Shown in pieces: positions 33,377 to 44,935 of a stretch of 64,000 nucleotides of DNA. Both the position numbers and the translations under genes were made by a program. Position 1 is the stretch's first letter, and each line of letters opens with the position of its first letter. The stretch lies in the NCBI GenBank assembly GCA_036674765.1, contig JARVKI010000095.1:1-64000 (forward strand), given 5' to 3'. The notes beneath the pieces are model-generated. The model did not search any database and had not been told where the DNA came from. It was given only the letters and a program-made list of their open reading frames with translations. The stretch is from Seiridium cupressi. Taxonomy: Eukaryota; Ascomycota; Sordariomycetes; Amphisphaeriales; Sporocadaceae.

Positions 33377-34395
33377 TGTGGCGTAGTTTGTCTGAGGTCG
33401 TGTGGATCCAGTATGGTTCAAGCAAAGAGATATCTCGAGTTGGACTTAAATGAAGCCGATGGGGCGAGTAATGTGCACAACGAGGAGGGCTCAAAGTTAC
33501 AGACATCTCGATTTGATCTTGATATCACAACCGACAAGCATGCAGCCCTGCCAGACCTCGCGTGGCGATCATTTTGTGGGGGCGAGTGCCTTGCCTTAGC
33601 GTTCGGTCGTTCCCCTCCATAATCTAGACCCCCGGAGGCTGGGGTCTCATTACATTACAACTAATTAATTGAGGAGCTGCATCTCCAAACTATAGAATAG
33701 AACAAACTTGTGATGCTTGTTTGGGACACAGCGAGTCTTTCTTGAAGGCCCTACCGGCACGACTCCCCCCCGAAAGTCTGCAGGACACGAAGTCGGTGTA
33801 GGTAGACACGAGTACTAGTTTTCGTGCTAGCGTCATAGCCCCAGTCTGTCTCGTATCGGATCCTGGCAGACCTGGGTCTTCAAGACTGCGGAAACGTACA
33901 GCGGTGCACCCCGTCACATCATTCCTGTTGGGCGAGCATCTGAAACCAAGAAGGCAGACATCAGATGCGCAAGGTTTCTCACCTTGCCGCCGCATCAGGC
34001 CACGGTAATTGTCTGATTTACATACCTAGACAGGCACATAGGAGGTGGCTGCGTCACCTGAGGGGTGAAATTCAGGGTCATTACGGGGACAGATGGCAGA
34101 TGGGTGAGAGGCGGGCGCCAATGGCGGGGCATAATTGACGAAGCTTCGCTTTCTTTGTTGTCGTCCCCCCACTTCAGCTTTGATCAGCTCTAGGATCTAT
34201 TGCTATATTTACTTTGTTTTCAGGCTTACGTCCCTCTTAAAACTCGTCAGCACTAAGCTGTATACATTTCGAAGTCTCCCCCCCAAAGAAGACCTGAACC
34301 GTGAATCTACTACCTATCTTGCAGCCATCAGATTCGCCTGGTGAGAGAGCCATTGCCCCTCGTCCCCAAGTATACATCAAGACACGACCACCGTC
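33377..34395. other. Intergenic between divergent genes
   Basis: About 1.0 kb of upstream sequence for the glycosylase (minus) and UAP1 (plus). A CTTGCAG acceptor-like site at 34,318-34,324 suggests a possible intron in the UAP1 leader. No other gene is seen. Confidence 0.5.
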
Positions 34396-35992
34396 ATGGC
34401 ACCGAAAAGCTTTACTCCCGAGAACGTCGAGGCCCAAAAGGCCAAGTACGAAAAGGCCGGGCAGGGCCAGGTCCATGCCTTCTACGATTCGCTCTCCGAG
34501 TCCGAGAAGGAGTTCCTGTACAATCAGCTCGAAGGCTTCGACCCGGAGGAAATCAACCAGATCACCCACCGAGCTCTGAATCCGCCGAAGGGAGATGACA
34601 AGCCTGCGACCGTGGAGCCGCTGCCTGAGTCGGCCACCGCAAGCATCCTAGATTCGAAGCCCGAGGATATCCAGGCATGGTACGAGCACGGTCTCAAGCT
34701 GATCTCGGAGAACAAGGTCGCCGTGGTGCTCATGGCCGGTGGGCAAGGCACCAGACTGGGAAGCAAGGCACCCAAGGGTTGCTTTGATATCCAGCTTCCC
34801 TCCCACAAGTCTCTGTTCCAGATCCAAGCCGAGCGTATCCTGAAGGTTCAAGAGCTGGCACAGAAGAAGCACTCGCCGAAAGACAAGGTCGTGGTTCCAT
34901 GGTATGTCATGACCAGTGGTCCGACACGGGGCAACACTGAGAACTTCTTCGAGGGCAAGTCTCTCGGCGACGTTCTTCCTAACGAGACGGAAGAGGCCCG
35001 TCAGAAGCGCGGCGCATACTTTGGCCTGAACAAGGATGATGTCATGATCTTCGAGCAAGGCGTTCTGCCTTGCATTTCCAACGATGGCAAGATCATGCTT
35101 GAGGGTAAGGGCAAGGTTGCTGTTGCCCCTGATGGAAACGGCGGTCTTTACAAGGCGCTGTACCAGGCGTCGATCAAGTCCAAGTTCGGTTCCAAGGTCG
35201 ACACCGTCCTGGAAGACATGAAGAAGCGTGGGGTTGAGCACATTCACGCCTACTGTGTGGACAACTGTTTGGTAAAAGTTGCTGACCCCTTATTCATCGG
35301 CTTCTCCGCAGCCAAAGGTGTGTCCTTGGCTACAAAGGTTGTGCGAAAGCGAAATGCCACCGAGTCTGTAGGCTTGATTCTGTCAAAGAATGGCAGACCC
35401 GATGTTGTTGAGTACTCTGAGATCGACAATGCCACGGCTGAGGCAGAAGACTCTAAGCAGCCAGGTGTTCTCAAGTTCAGAGCCGCCAACATTGTCAACC
35501 ACTACTATTCTTTCAAATACCTTGATGGCATGAACTCATGGATGGGTAAGCTGCCGCACCACATCGCCAAGAAGAAGATTCCGTGCGTCGATCCGACGTC
35601 CGGGGAGGAGGTCAAGCCCTCAAAGCCCAACGGCATCAAGCTCGAGCAATTCGTCTTCGACAACTTCCCCATGCTGGAGCTAAGCGACTTCGCTTGTCTC
35701 GAGGTCAAGCGAGAGGATGAGTTCTCGCCTCTCAAGAATGGGACCGATGCCAAGGATGATAATATGATCACCAGCAAGCAGGATATCATGGGACAAGGAA
35801 AGAGGTGGGCGGAGACTGCTGGTGCTACCATCAAGAACGGTGCCAGCGAGGGTCTCGAGGTCTCACCCTTGACGAGCTATGTAAGTTGTCAATCATCTCT
35901 AGATACCATGGAATATTACTGACGCGGACCGACAGGGCGGCGAGGGCTTAGAGCGTTTCCGCAGCCAAACAATCTCGGAACAAGCGATCTGA
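34396..35992 (+). CDS. UAP1: UDP-N-acetylglucosamine pyrophosphorylase
   Basis: Makes UDP-GlcNAc from UTP and GlcNAc-1-phosphate, the donor for chitin, N-glycans and GPI anchors; cytosolic. 513 aa from exons 34396-35880 and 35936-35992 (GTAAGT...CGACAG). The nucleotide-binding loop [10 protein letters not shown] is at residues 113-122, with the following [13 protein letters not shown]. Other family segments are [44 protein letters not shown] and [12 protein letters not shown]. The short second exon gives the conserved tail [18 protein letters not shown]; reading through the intron loses it. The start ([15 protein letters not shown]) has a good context and fits the family. Confidence 0.96.
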
Positions 35993-37263
35993 TGAGACTT
36001 ATGGAAAGCCACGTCCAAATGCGTCAACTTGGACTATGATTCGAAATAGAAGTAAGGCGGTCACTGGGTCGTCAAAACGTCTATATACAGAGGGAAAAGA
36101 AAAGCAAAAAGGATATACTTCCTGTATATGTTCGGCTGCTGGATGCGGCGAAGTTCACTCTAATCTCGACAATGCTCTGACTTAGCAAGTCGTCTCCAGT
36201 TATTCAAAGTGTGTGTGAACCAGTTGAGTTGGCTTTGATGATGACCAATGTGATACGCCAACCAAGACTTCCATTCTTTGGGAGATTGTTCCTATCAAGC
36301 TCAAGAATGGCTAATCTTTATGGTAAGAGCATAGAGAAATTGTGAGACTCCCGGCCCCAGTCACACTTCATCATAAACAAGGGCGTCTCAGGGCTCAGAT
36401 CTCTACCGACTCTCTATAAATGCTTTATGGCACGCTGTAGGCGTCGCAAGAATGTGCACGAGCTGGGCCGTCAGTCATTTATGAAGAGAAGCAGTTTACA
36501 GTTTTGTGAGGAGACATGTGGTTAGTTCGATTGGGAGCCACAAGACTACCGGGACCTGGAAACCGACTGGCATAGCATACTGGTGTTGACTGCTTATGCC
36601 GTGCTTTATTGAATGCTCATTTGACAACTAGGCTTTGCTGACCATACCTTGAGAGCTGCTATGTGTGATTTGACAAGTTGTATCGGAAGTTTCCATTTGA
36701 GGTCCCTGAGTTTAATGTAGACAACTTGGCGGCAGTTCCATCCGATACCTCAGGTACAAAATAAATGGATTATTTCAAACACGCCTCAACAGCTCTACCA
36801 AATTAGAAAAGGCAAATGGAGAAAGGAGTTCCGGGAGTCACGATAGGTCGGTCCTCTTCATTACTAGTAGCTCTTTCTTATTGCCAATAGTTGTACGGAG
36901 GCCATGATCCGTAGATGGACAGCAAAACCAGCGCGATCGTTGCTGCTATCAGCCTCGGTGTTTGGTCTACTCTATCCCTGAACCACGATATTGACTAACT
37001 ACATATGTACCTAGACTAGGTAGTTACACTGGGAGATGGCGGTGGCTCTGTCTCCTTGGTTTTTTCCATGTTGTTATCGATTAACGGGACGGGAACATGA
37101 ACGGCTCGACAAGGTCTAGTTGGTGGGTCCGTGCTCCCGCACCTCCACGTCAGCTCAATTCAAGCGCCAAGTGTTCAGTCCAACATAGTGGAGGAATTTC
37201 AAGCCAGCTATTCCGGAGCTCGACATCCATTCCTTTCACAGCACCATACCGCACGCGACCAAG
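35993..37263. other. Intergenic, no supported gene
   Basis: About 1.27 kb: UAP1 3' flank, then swp1 upstream region. A 15-bp near-palindrome (tacctag, a, ctaggta) lies at about 37,008-37,022. No open frame of note. Confidence 0.6.
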
Positions 37264-38318
37264 ATGCGCTTCCTCCACTCTTTCGTGCCCTCTCTTCTCG
37301 TCCTGGCTGCTGGTGCAGCTCAGGCTGCGTCATCCTGGGGATTTGACGAGGGAACCATCACTGTAGGCTCTAAGAAATCTGATGGAGCTGTCAAGGAGAA
37401 GTGAGTCGAACCTCCTTGCCCCCATTGAGGAGTCATTATGGGATCAATTCTGACTGTACTGCGACAGATTCTCCGAGAAGAATCTTCCCAAGATCCCGGT
37501 GACGTTTGGTGCCGCCGACACACTCAAGATTGTCCTGACGGCCAAGGAGAACGGCAAGGGAAAGCGCCCGCATCAGGCCTTCCTCGTGCTGCAGGAGACT
37601 GAGACAGGCCTCGAGGCTCCGTTCCCTTTGACCACTAAGGAGAACGGCAAGGCGACCGTCGATGTTGTACGTCTCGTTGTCCTGACTTGCTTCTCTGCAA
37701 GAAGAATTGGCTGACTCTCTGTCTCACAGAAACACGCCGACATTCCCGTCCAGCTCCTCTCTACTTCCAAGCCTCTCAAGGCGTCTCTCATCCTCGCTTC
37801 TTTCGGTTCTTCCGAAGGCTACAACGAGCCTGTCTTCGACGTTGAGATCAAGCTGGACCCCAACGCCACCCCGCCGACTTACGAGAAGCCTTTGCGCTAC
37901 GGCCGACTGGAAGAGATTCACCACATCTTCCGCGCCGATCCTACAAGCCCACCAAAGATTATCTCGCTGGTATTCGCGCTTGCCGTTCTTGCTACGCTGC
38001 CAGCTCTGTTCATTGGCGTAAGTGCTGAAGCGTGGAACTACACTTGGGATGGTTGCAGAAAGCTAACTATCTGAACAGTGGTTGGCCCTTGGCGGCAATG
38101 TTGCCCACCTTCAGAAGGCGCTCTCTGCTGCTCCTGTCTCGCATGGACTCTTTTTCGGCTCTATTGTTGCCATGGAGCTGGTCTTCTATCTCTACTACAT
38201 CAGCTGGAACCTGTTCCAGACTTTGCCCGTCATTGGCCTAGTCAGCGTTGTCACTTTCCTGAGCGGAACCAAGGCTCTTGGTGAGGTCCAGAGCCGGCGC
38301 CTGGCTGGAGAGAGGTAA
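37264..38318 (+). CDS. SWP1: Oligosaccharyltransferase subunit Swp1 (ribophorin II)
   Basis: Subunit of the ER-membrane complex that transfers the glycan from dolichol to asparagine of nascent proteins. Exons 37264-37400, 37468-37666, 37730-38017 and 38079-38318; 287 aa. An N-terminal signal peptide (about residues 1-21) precedes a lumenal domain (SSWGFDEGTITVGSKKSD, KRPHQAFLVLQETETGLEA, LRASL-like KASLILASFGSSEG, VKLDPN-like IKLDPNATPPTYEKPLRYG). Then IHHIFRADPTSPPKI and three hydrophobic segments: FALAVLATLPALFIGWLALG, LFFGSIVAMELVFYLYYISW and LPVIGLVSVVTFLSG. The C terminus KALGEVQSRRLAGER is typical of fungal members. The splices keep frame and restore WLALGGNV across the last junction. 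Confidence 0.93.
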
Positions 38319-39183
38319 TTTATGCCTAGGAAATGAGTACAGTTTCGATCTCTGATCTCATGCTGTAACTTGCATTGACGAAACGATCTGTATTTGAGCA
38401 TTGGGCAGCGGGTACATAAAAGCACTCTCCGTAGACTAGCCGCGTGTGAAGCAACGGCCCTAGAGCGGCCTTTTTCACAATGAGAACTCCTGATAATCAC
38501 CTGAGGCGATTTGGATGCCCTTGGGCTCTTCAGCGGGTGCCAAAACCACAATTTATACATCTAGGTGTTATGTAAACTGTTTTCATCATGTCATACTGAA
38601 TGCGCACCAAACCACTTGTATGCTGGTCCGTATTCGCCATCCTATGTTACTTCATGAACTGCATTCTTACCTACCTCGATTAGAAGAAATTTTCTGCCCC
38701 CTCCTGTGTCTACTCTTTGCTTTCAGACCTATCTGTCGTAACTTACCTTACTCTATGCTGCACAGCCTTCCATAGTACGTCCAAGTCCGAAGCCCTGGAA
38801 TGCGCATGTGGCTAGTATTGGCCAATCAAGCGGTGCTCCACGAACTCTCTGTCTTTGCACTGCCAAGAAAATCCGAATGCGATTGACCAATCATATACTA
38901 GCACTAGTAGGTCAGAGTTAAGCAATACGCGTATTTCGCACTCGTTCAACTCAGCCCTCCGAGGGCAGTGCAGGTTATAGCCTGGAGGGAATAAGGGACG
39001 TCAAATTATACGCTTTTCCTATATAAATAAGGATGGGTGCTTCACTTTCTTGGCTATGAATTTTATAAACCTTGTGAAATATACCAATCACATCTCATAT
39101 ATCAAGTCTGCGTCCTTGGCATTCTAGTTTCTGTTACGCTGCACACTATATAAAACGTTCACATTACTTACCCATCTATCGGT
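38319..39183. other. Intergenic, promoter of the PPxY gene
   Basis: About 0.87 kb. CCAAT words occur at about 38,820 and 38,887. Two TATA boxes (39,020-39,030 and 39,147-39,155) precede the next gene. No other coding sequence. Confidence 0.55.
39147..39155 (+). promoter_or_regulatory. TATA box of the 238-aa gene
   Basis: TATATAAAA lies only 29 bp before ATG 39184. A second, TATATAAATAA at 39,020-39,030, would give a longer leader. Two strong boxes suggest a regulated rather than housekeeping promoter. Confidence 0.5.
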
Positions 39184-39900
39184 ATGGCATTTGTCCTCAC
39201 TTTAGTCGGCGGCATCGTCCGCGGCGTGATGGGAAAAGAACAGCAACCCAGCCACCATTATTCATCCCACAGCTCGAACTATGACAGCCAGTACCACCGC
39301 TCTTTAACGCACACACATCAATATCCCGGTCTTGCCCAAGATTCATACAGCGCCCGTCAGTTACCCTACACCCACGGCTCGGTCACGTACACTTGTACGG
39401 CTCCATATGGCTATCCACTGCGGCACGGCCAGCCCTGCTCATGCGTCGAATGCCAGTACGCCTGCAGCCAAGGTCCAATGACGAGACGGGAGTGCAAACG
39501 CGCATGTAGGCGTTACCGTAAAGCCGATCGGCATGCACGGAAAGCAGAGAGAATAGGGATGCCTGTTGCTCGCAGTCCTGCCATGTGCACGCATCAGGGC
39601 ATGGAGAGAAGGCACCAGGACGCTGGGCCGAGCAGAGCGGCCAGAGACATCGGATTGAGTATCGGCCATGCAGTTTCTGGTCGTGATGATGGAAACAGGA
39701 ACGGCCCGCGGCAGGTGTCCGGTCTATATGATATTTATACCACTCGAAACACGTATGATGAAGATGATAGAGCACCATTCGATGTGGAGGAACAGGCAGA
39801 TCTAGGGGAGCCGCCAGCGTACGAGCAAATCCCCAGCGTGAGTCGGCGGCAGCCTGTCGGAGTGTTAGTACCGGGAGAGAAGAGGCAGAAGTCTTCTTAG
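39184..39900 (+). CDS. Unknown Cys-rich protein with PPxY motif, 238 aa
   Basis: Single exon, no family recognised. The N terminus (MAFVLTLVGGIVRGVMG) is hydrophobic but short and could be a membrane-associated helix or weak signal anchor. Residues ~25-65 are His/Ser/Tyr-rich. Residues ~70-105 are a cysteine cluster (TYTCTAP, QPCSCVECQYACSQ, ECKRACRRY), followed by a basic Arg/Lys/Ala helix-like stretch. The C-terminal quarter is acidic and carries PPAY at 210-213 (LGEPPAYEQIPS), a PPxY-type ligand for WW domains of Nedd4/Rsp5-class ubiquitin ligases and their adaptors. One reading is an adaptor that recruits such a ligase at a membrane; this is inference. Clear TATA boxes support transcription. 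Confidence 0.75.
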   Translation: MAFVLTLVGGIVRGVMGKEQQPSHHYSSHSSNYDSQYHRSLTHTHQYPGLAQDSYSARQLPYTHGSVTYTCTAPYGYPLRHGQPCSCVECQYACSQGPMTRRECKRACRRYRKADRHARKAERIGMPVARSPAMCTHQGMERRHQDAGPSRAARDIGLSIGHAVSGRDDGNRNGPRQVSGLYDIYTTRNTYDEDDRAPFDVEEQADLGEPPAYEQIPSVSRRQPVGVLVPGEKRQKSS

Positions 39901-41362
39901 TTACAAGGTCTAACTTCGCAGTATCGTATATAATAGTAAGACAAACAATAAACACTCCTGTCGTCATTGGATTCAGCATGGGACCCAGCCTATTTACTTA
40001 GTCGCTCAAAATGCCGCGAGTAAGATCTTGGACATTGCAGAAGTGCAAAGAAAGATCTCAGTTGTGAGTCGTCCCCAACCTCCGGAGAATCGGTTCTGTG
40101 AGATGTGTAACGCAAACACCATCGAAGTAGTTTCTGTGTTTGTCACTCATTCGCTGGGGTAGGGAGAAATTGGCGTTGCATATGTGTAGGCCTGCCAATG
40201 ACGCGACAAGAGGAAAGAAAGGGAGCACAGGACATTACAAATCTTCGACTGCTACGCGAACGGGAATGTCAGTTCAGAGTCATTTGAAAGCCATTCAGGC
40301 AAGAGAAATATAGATCCTCCCTGCTTGTAGAAGACACATCACCTAATCACCGCCAGCTGCAGCTTAGACAGCCTATTGAGTTGGACGGTGGGCTAATGTA
40401 GGTGACAATGCTGTTATTGACACAAACATGCCCTTCCGTGGTTTCTGGTCATGTCAGAAGCGCAATTTTGGTCGCTGTGTTTTGGACAAAGGTGGGATGA
40501 TGTAAAACGAAGAATTATGAGTTGAAGGCAAGCGCAAAATTGCGCTCAGTTGCATCTAGCGGCGAGGGACAGATAGGCGGTTTGTTGCTAAGCTTGCAAA
40601 TGTATGAAGCATGGTTTGTCGATATGGGAGACATTAGCTTCATTTAAGCCCTTGTCAGTGTGGCGACGGCTAGTGCTGCACCAAAAGCCGCCTAGGCCTG
40701 GGCCGCAGTCACGCCTTCCACGGACGGGACCCTTCGTCCCTTTTCGACGGGCCTGGGTCTGGGCGCTGGGCGCTGGCTGGCTGATCATCTGTCCCTGACC
40801 AGACCGACGCCGTATTTCGGGCTGCTGGCTGCTGGCTGCTGAGATTTCAGTACTCACACCTTTGCATTGCATTTTGTCGCACGAACCTGGAACAAGACGC
40901 TCTTTTACAAGCAAAGCAAGCCAACCCCTACGGATCGTCGGCGGCGACACTTGAATCGATCCGCCACGGACTACGCCCAACTCCCCCGATTTCCCTTTCC
41001 CCTGGCCACCCCTCGTGCCATACGGCAAACCGAGGCCGCTGCCGCCGCCTCTAACTACCGTCTGCCCATCAGCGAGACCCAACGCATCGCAAAACTTTGT
41101 CTCCGATCCGAACTTTGCTTGTCTGTGAGGCCAAACGTTGGCCACTTCCAGACAAGACGGACCTCCTGCCCTGATCCGATAACTTGGTCAGAGTCTTGAG
41201 AGAAACAGTCGAACCCGATTTTGGCGAGGTTGGGCGTTGTCGTCCTTTACCTCAACAGACAAAGGCTATACCTGACGCCTATCATTTGGAGGCCTACGAT
41301 CTCTCAAACACAATTGGATTTGGGAAAGGCTCCCCTTCGGGACTAGTTTAGACACAACCAAT
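39901..41362. other. Intergenic, no supported gene
   Basis: About 1.46 kb. A (ctgctgg)n-like run lies near 40,822-40,845. The stretch 40,870-41,200 is open in two opposite frames but has no coding features, and is more likely leader or promoter of the next gene. Confidence 0.5.
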
Positions 41363-42346
41363 ATGAAGGGCACCCCGGTTGATCAACTCGTTTACGAGTA
41401 CATGTTCCCCAAGCCTCGATCTACGGATCCGCAAAATTTCCACTCGCTCCTCCACCGACATCTCATCCTCGAGGTCCGCCAGGAAGTGCATTCCTTCTAC
41501 GGGCACTTGGATACCCAAGAAGCCAAGTACCCGGGTCTCGACTACTGCCATCGTATCCACCGCATCCGACTGAGCCGCTGGCCGTGGCATCGCCGCCTTT
41601 TTCGCGCCTTCGACGGGCTGCGGCTGACACATTCAGAGATCTCCAACTTGACGAAATGGGAGGGGACCAAGTGGGCTAAAGAACGCTTCGAGCGGGATGC
41701 CGGGGTTGTTATTCGCGACACGGCAGCAGATGAAGTGGGCGAATGGATCGAGGTCGAGGACAGGCCGCGAGCGGCTCGCGCCATAATAAGAGAAGAAGAA
41801 TTAGGGGCGGAGGAAGAAGATGAAGACGAAGAGGAACAAGACGAGGCCGATGAAGACATGGAAGGCGACGAGGAAAGCGATGGTGAGCTCAACAGCATTG
41901 GCATTGCCCTGAACCAACGCCTTTTGGCGCGGCGCGAGGCCGGAGATAGCACAGCACCATTAGAGGAGGAATGGGAGCAATGGCTGAAGACGGCCATCGA
42001 CTCCGGTGCACTGCCGTTCCTGTCCGGAACGAGCGACCCTGCCACTGCAACCCTCATACCCCAAGCACTTTTCCCCCCAAGGATGCTGAGTTCTGCGAGG
42101 GCTGGTGAATGGGATCAAGTACCCGAATTTCTCCATGAAATGCTCCGGCGTACGCTCGAGACCGAGGCAGAGGCAACTGGGAACGACCAAGCACGCATCG
42201 AGGGTTCGGCAAGGTCTGCGCGGGATATCCTGAGTGCTTCTTCATGGCGACGGACATATTCGGCGCTTAGCTTACCTCATGGCGACGGAGGCAACACAAG
42301 TTCCGAAAGCGTGCGCTACAACCGGACTGCGCAGCCCGGGGCCTAG
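41363..42346 (+). CDS. Conserved-looking hypothetical protein, 327 aa
   Basis: Single exon from ATG 41363. The N-terminal ~125 residues look like a folded, conserved domain rich in aromatic and charged residues: YEYMFPKPRSTDPQNFHSLL, HSFYGHLDTQEAKYPGLDYC and LTKWEGTKWAKERFERDAG. A strongly acidic Glu/Asp run follows (about 148-178), then a Leu/Glu/Arg-rich region and a Ser-rich tail ending NRTAQPGA. No signal peptide, membrane segment or known catalytic motif was found. Acidic runs of this sort occur in nuclear and chromatin-associated proteins, but location is not established. Function unknown; that it is a real gene is well supported by length and composition. Confidence 0.8.
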   Translation: MKGTPVDQLVYEYMFPKPRSTDPQNFHSLLHRHLILEVRQEVHSFYGHLDTQEAKYPGLDYCHRIHRIRLSRWPWHRRLFRAFDGLRLTHSEISNLTKWEGTKWAKERFERDAGVVIRDTAADEVGEWIEVEDRPRAARAIIREEELGAEEEDEDEEEQDEADEDMEGDEESDGELNSIGIALNQRLLARREAGDSTAPLEEEWEQWLKTAIDSGALPFLSGTSDPATATLIPQALFPPRMLSSARAGEWDQVPEFLHEMLRRTLETEAEATGNDQARIEGSARSARDILSASSWRRTYSALSLPHGDGGNTSSESVRYNRTAQPGA

Positions 42347-43390
42347 ATCACCAGCCACTTCCCAACTGGACTGCCTCGTCCAATGCCTTCTTTTCTCAAG
42401 ATACCCCTCTTATCTCCTATCTTCACAAATCAGTGCCTGGCCACTGAACAACCGCAGCATGGTCCAGATGACCTGTCTACCTACCGCTCTCCATCAAATC
42501 AACAAAGACCAAGTACATGCAGAGACATGCCTTATGGGAGTATGTTTTACGAACGGAGTTCTTATGGGGGGCGGTTCAGGTGGTCTTTAACGTGGCATGG
42601 AGTTATCTTTACCTGGAGGTTACCATGAGCATAAGCATTGCCGAAGTTTTATATTTTCTGACCCACAACCAGAAATGGTTTGCTTCTGGGTCGGGTAGCC
42701 ACTGGATTCCATAGACAACAAGACTGGGAAAATGAGTTAACAATATTGTGACTGCACGATGGGGGTAGAGACGACGAGGAAGTTATGAACACGTATGTTT
42801 TAATCAATTGCTTTTCATTGCTACCCAACTCGTCTCAAACGCATACACCAGATCTAGCTTTGATGGGAACCGCTACTCCAGTCTCTACCTTTTCTAGGCC
42901 CCTATCACTCGCGGCTCCAGGCTCTCTGCATAGTATACTCGACCTAAGGACGGTACTACCCAGCGTCTTCTCTTTTCTTACCCTGCAACCTTCGACGCTG
43001 CTCCTCGTGGCGCTGACGGAGTCCCTGATGCCCTAGCCGGTCACAGGAGTGTCGCACGCTTCTAGTAGGGCACGGTACCGGACCGAGCACTGGTTACCCC
43101 TGACGCATGTTGCTTTGGGGTGCCAGTGGTGTCACCGGGTATAATTCGTCTTGCTTTTATAGTGCTGCCACTGCCGTCTGGGTATAATTCGTCTTGTCCT
43201 AAATAAAAGTGTCCCCCGGACCCGCAGCCCAGGGCTGATCATAATCCACAGACGCTCATGTCCATGACAACCAATGCACAAGTTTGCATAATGGCAATAA
43301 AAGGAGGTGTAATCCTTTTCGAGTTGATCAGCAAGGTGGTGCTGATGTCTGTATTCGTCGCGGCCGTCCCCGTTGCAAATTGACACCCTC
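42347..43390. other. Intergenic between convergent genes
   Basis: About 1.04 kb of 3' flanks. It contains a direct repeat of 17 bp (43,137-43,153 and 43,180-43,196). No supported gene. Confidence 0.6.
43137..43196. repeat. 17-bp direct repeat, 43-bp spacing
   Basis: gggtataattcgtcttg occurs twice exactly, at 43,137 and 43,180, about 250 bp beyond the gcn5 stop codon. It may be a small duplication. Confidence 0.85.
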
Positions 43391-44935
43391 CTATGGCTCG
43401 AGATGCGACCATTCAGGGATGGCTTTGATTTGGTTCCACATGTATTTTTCAAGCTTGTTCGCCGACTTTGCGTATGGTGTGGTTTCGTTGTTGTACTTGC
43501 GGCAGTTGTCGAATATGAGTTTAGCATCTTTGGTGAACTCCTCAGGCGTGCTGTATTGGTCTGCCTCGAGCTTTGCTTCCATGGTCGACAAGTCCATAGG
43601 CTCCTTGATCACGTCGTAGTAATCGGCCACGTCGTCCTTGTTGACCGGTATCAAGAACGGCCAGGCAGACTGGTGGTTCTGCAGGTCGTTCAAGAGATGG
43701 AGAAGCTGGTTGTAGTTGGGCCCATGACGCGGTTGCCGGGATAGCTCGTCCATATCTGGGGACCAACCTGATGCGCGAATGGCGTCGATAGACATTGGGT
43801 CTATCGATGTCACCCCGGCCTTCCACTGCTTTGGCGGCTGGTGAACGACATGAGACTTGGAGAATGCGCGGATCTTGGCGTGCACGCATTCTTTCTGCTT
43901 GAGCAACATACGACCCATTTCCAAGTAACGCACTCTGGGCAGCATGGAGCACTGCATTATAGTGCCTCCCTCGTAATCCTTGATATATCCCATCCACACC
44001 GACTTGGGCAGAGTAATCTCCTTAGTGAAACCCTGCTTTTTGAAATATCCAATAGCATAGTTGTCGGCGTATGTTAGGAAATGCATAACGTCGCTAGTGG
44101 CCTTGACGTAGTCCTTCAAATGCGACATCAGATGAGCGCCGTATCCTTTGACTTGCTGATCACTACTAATGGCGCAGAACACGATCTCGGCAAACTGACG
44201 TCCCTTGAACGGGCGGTATGTGATGCCGCCCACGACCTCGAGTGGCTTTTTGACGATTGCTATAGATAGATGGGTGCGGTCGTAGACTAGCCGAGCAATA
44301 TAATCCTTTGGCATCTTGGGCAGTTGCTTTTGGAAGATACATTTCAAGCCGGTCAAGATGATGAGCGATTCTCTCTGGTTATCGTTGTTCACTACGCGAA
44401 ATTCAATCTCGCCATTTCGTTCTTCGATGACACCGAGCTGGGAAGGTCTTGTGTTAGCGAAACTGGTACATCTGGTACAGTAAGGGCAGAGCGGATCGGC
44501 CAGAAAGAAGGTGCAGCTATAGATGAAAGAAGAGTTTTTGTTGCGGATTGCGTATCTCTAAGGGCCTCTATCCCTATCCTCAGAACAACTGTATTGCCTG
44601 CCGGATATTCGATCGAGCCCCTCCCTGCAACTTGCAGGATGGAGTGCGTTGAGTCTGTGGGACGTTGACAAGAGCGCACGTGGGTGTAGGGAAATAGGTA
44701 TACGTGGTAGTTATGACATCGAAAAGGAGTATTTACCTTTTCAGGGAATGGTATAGGCTTCATTGCGGGCTTCTTGTCCGGTTCCGTCGATTCAAGCTTC
44801 GTGCGCTTGGAGGCGGTTGGCGATAACTCGTCTGTCGCCTTGCGCTTGCCATCTAAGAGAAGGGTTTATGGTCAGCTTTTCATCAAACAAGCTTGTAGTT
44901 TCCCGAGCCTGGTACTTACTCTCGTCTTTGGCCAT
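43391..44935 (-). CDS. GCN5: Histone acetyltransferase Gcn5
   Basis: Catalytic subunit of SAGA/ADA; acetylates histone H3 tails in the nucleus. Exons 44935-44920, 44852-44737 and 44437-43391; 392 aa. The first exon has 16 nt (MAKDE plus one base); the second gives [17 protein letters not shown] and ends PIPFPEK, then the long exon [19 protein letters not shown]. The GNAT domain has the general-base glutamate in FAEIVFCA (about Glu128) and the acetyl-CoA loop [11 protein letters not shown] (138-148). The C-terminal bromodomain (from about 284) includes [25 protein letters not shown] and FDNCRKYN. The introns are 67 and 299 bp, and the second is unusually long for this window. The start codon is 402 bp from that of divergent ost5. 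Confidence 0.95.

Noticed and set aside
33377..33421. Fifteen-codon upstream extension of the DNA glycosylase
   Set aside because: It begins at TTG; the first ATG is at 33376.
40588..41199. Opposing open frames upstream of the 327-aa gene
   Set aside because: They overlap each other and lack features; more likely leader or promoter DNA.
44392..44763. 123-codon frame reading through gcn5 exon 2 and intron 2
   Set aside because: The segment after PIPFPEK has no Gcn5 similarity, while splicing restores [15 protein letters not shown].
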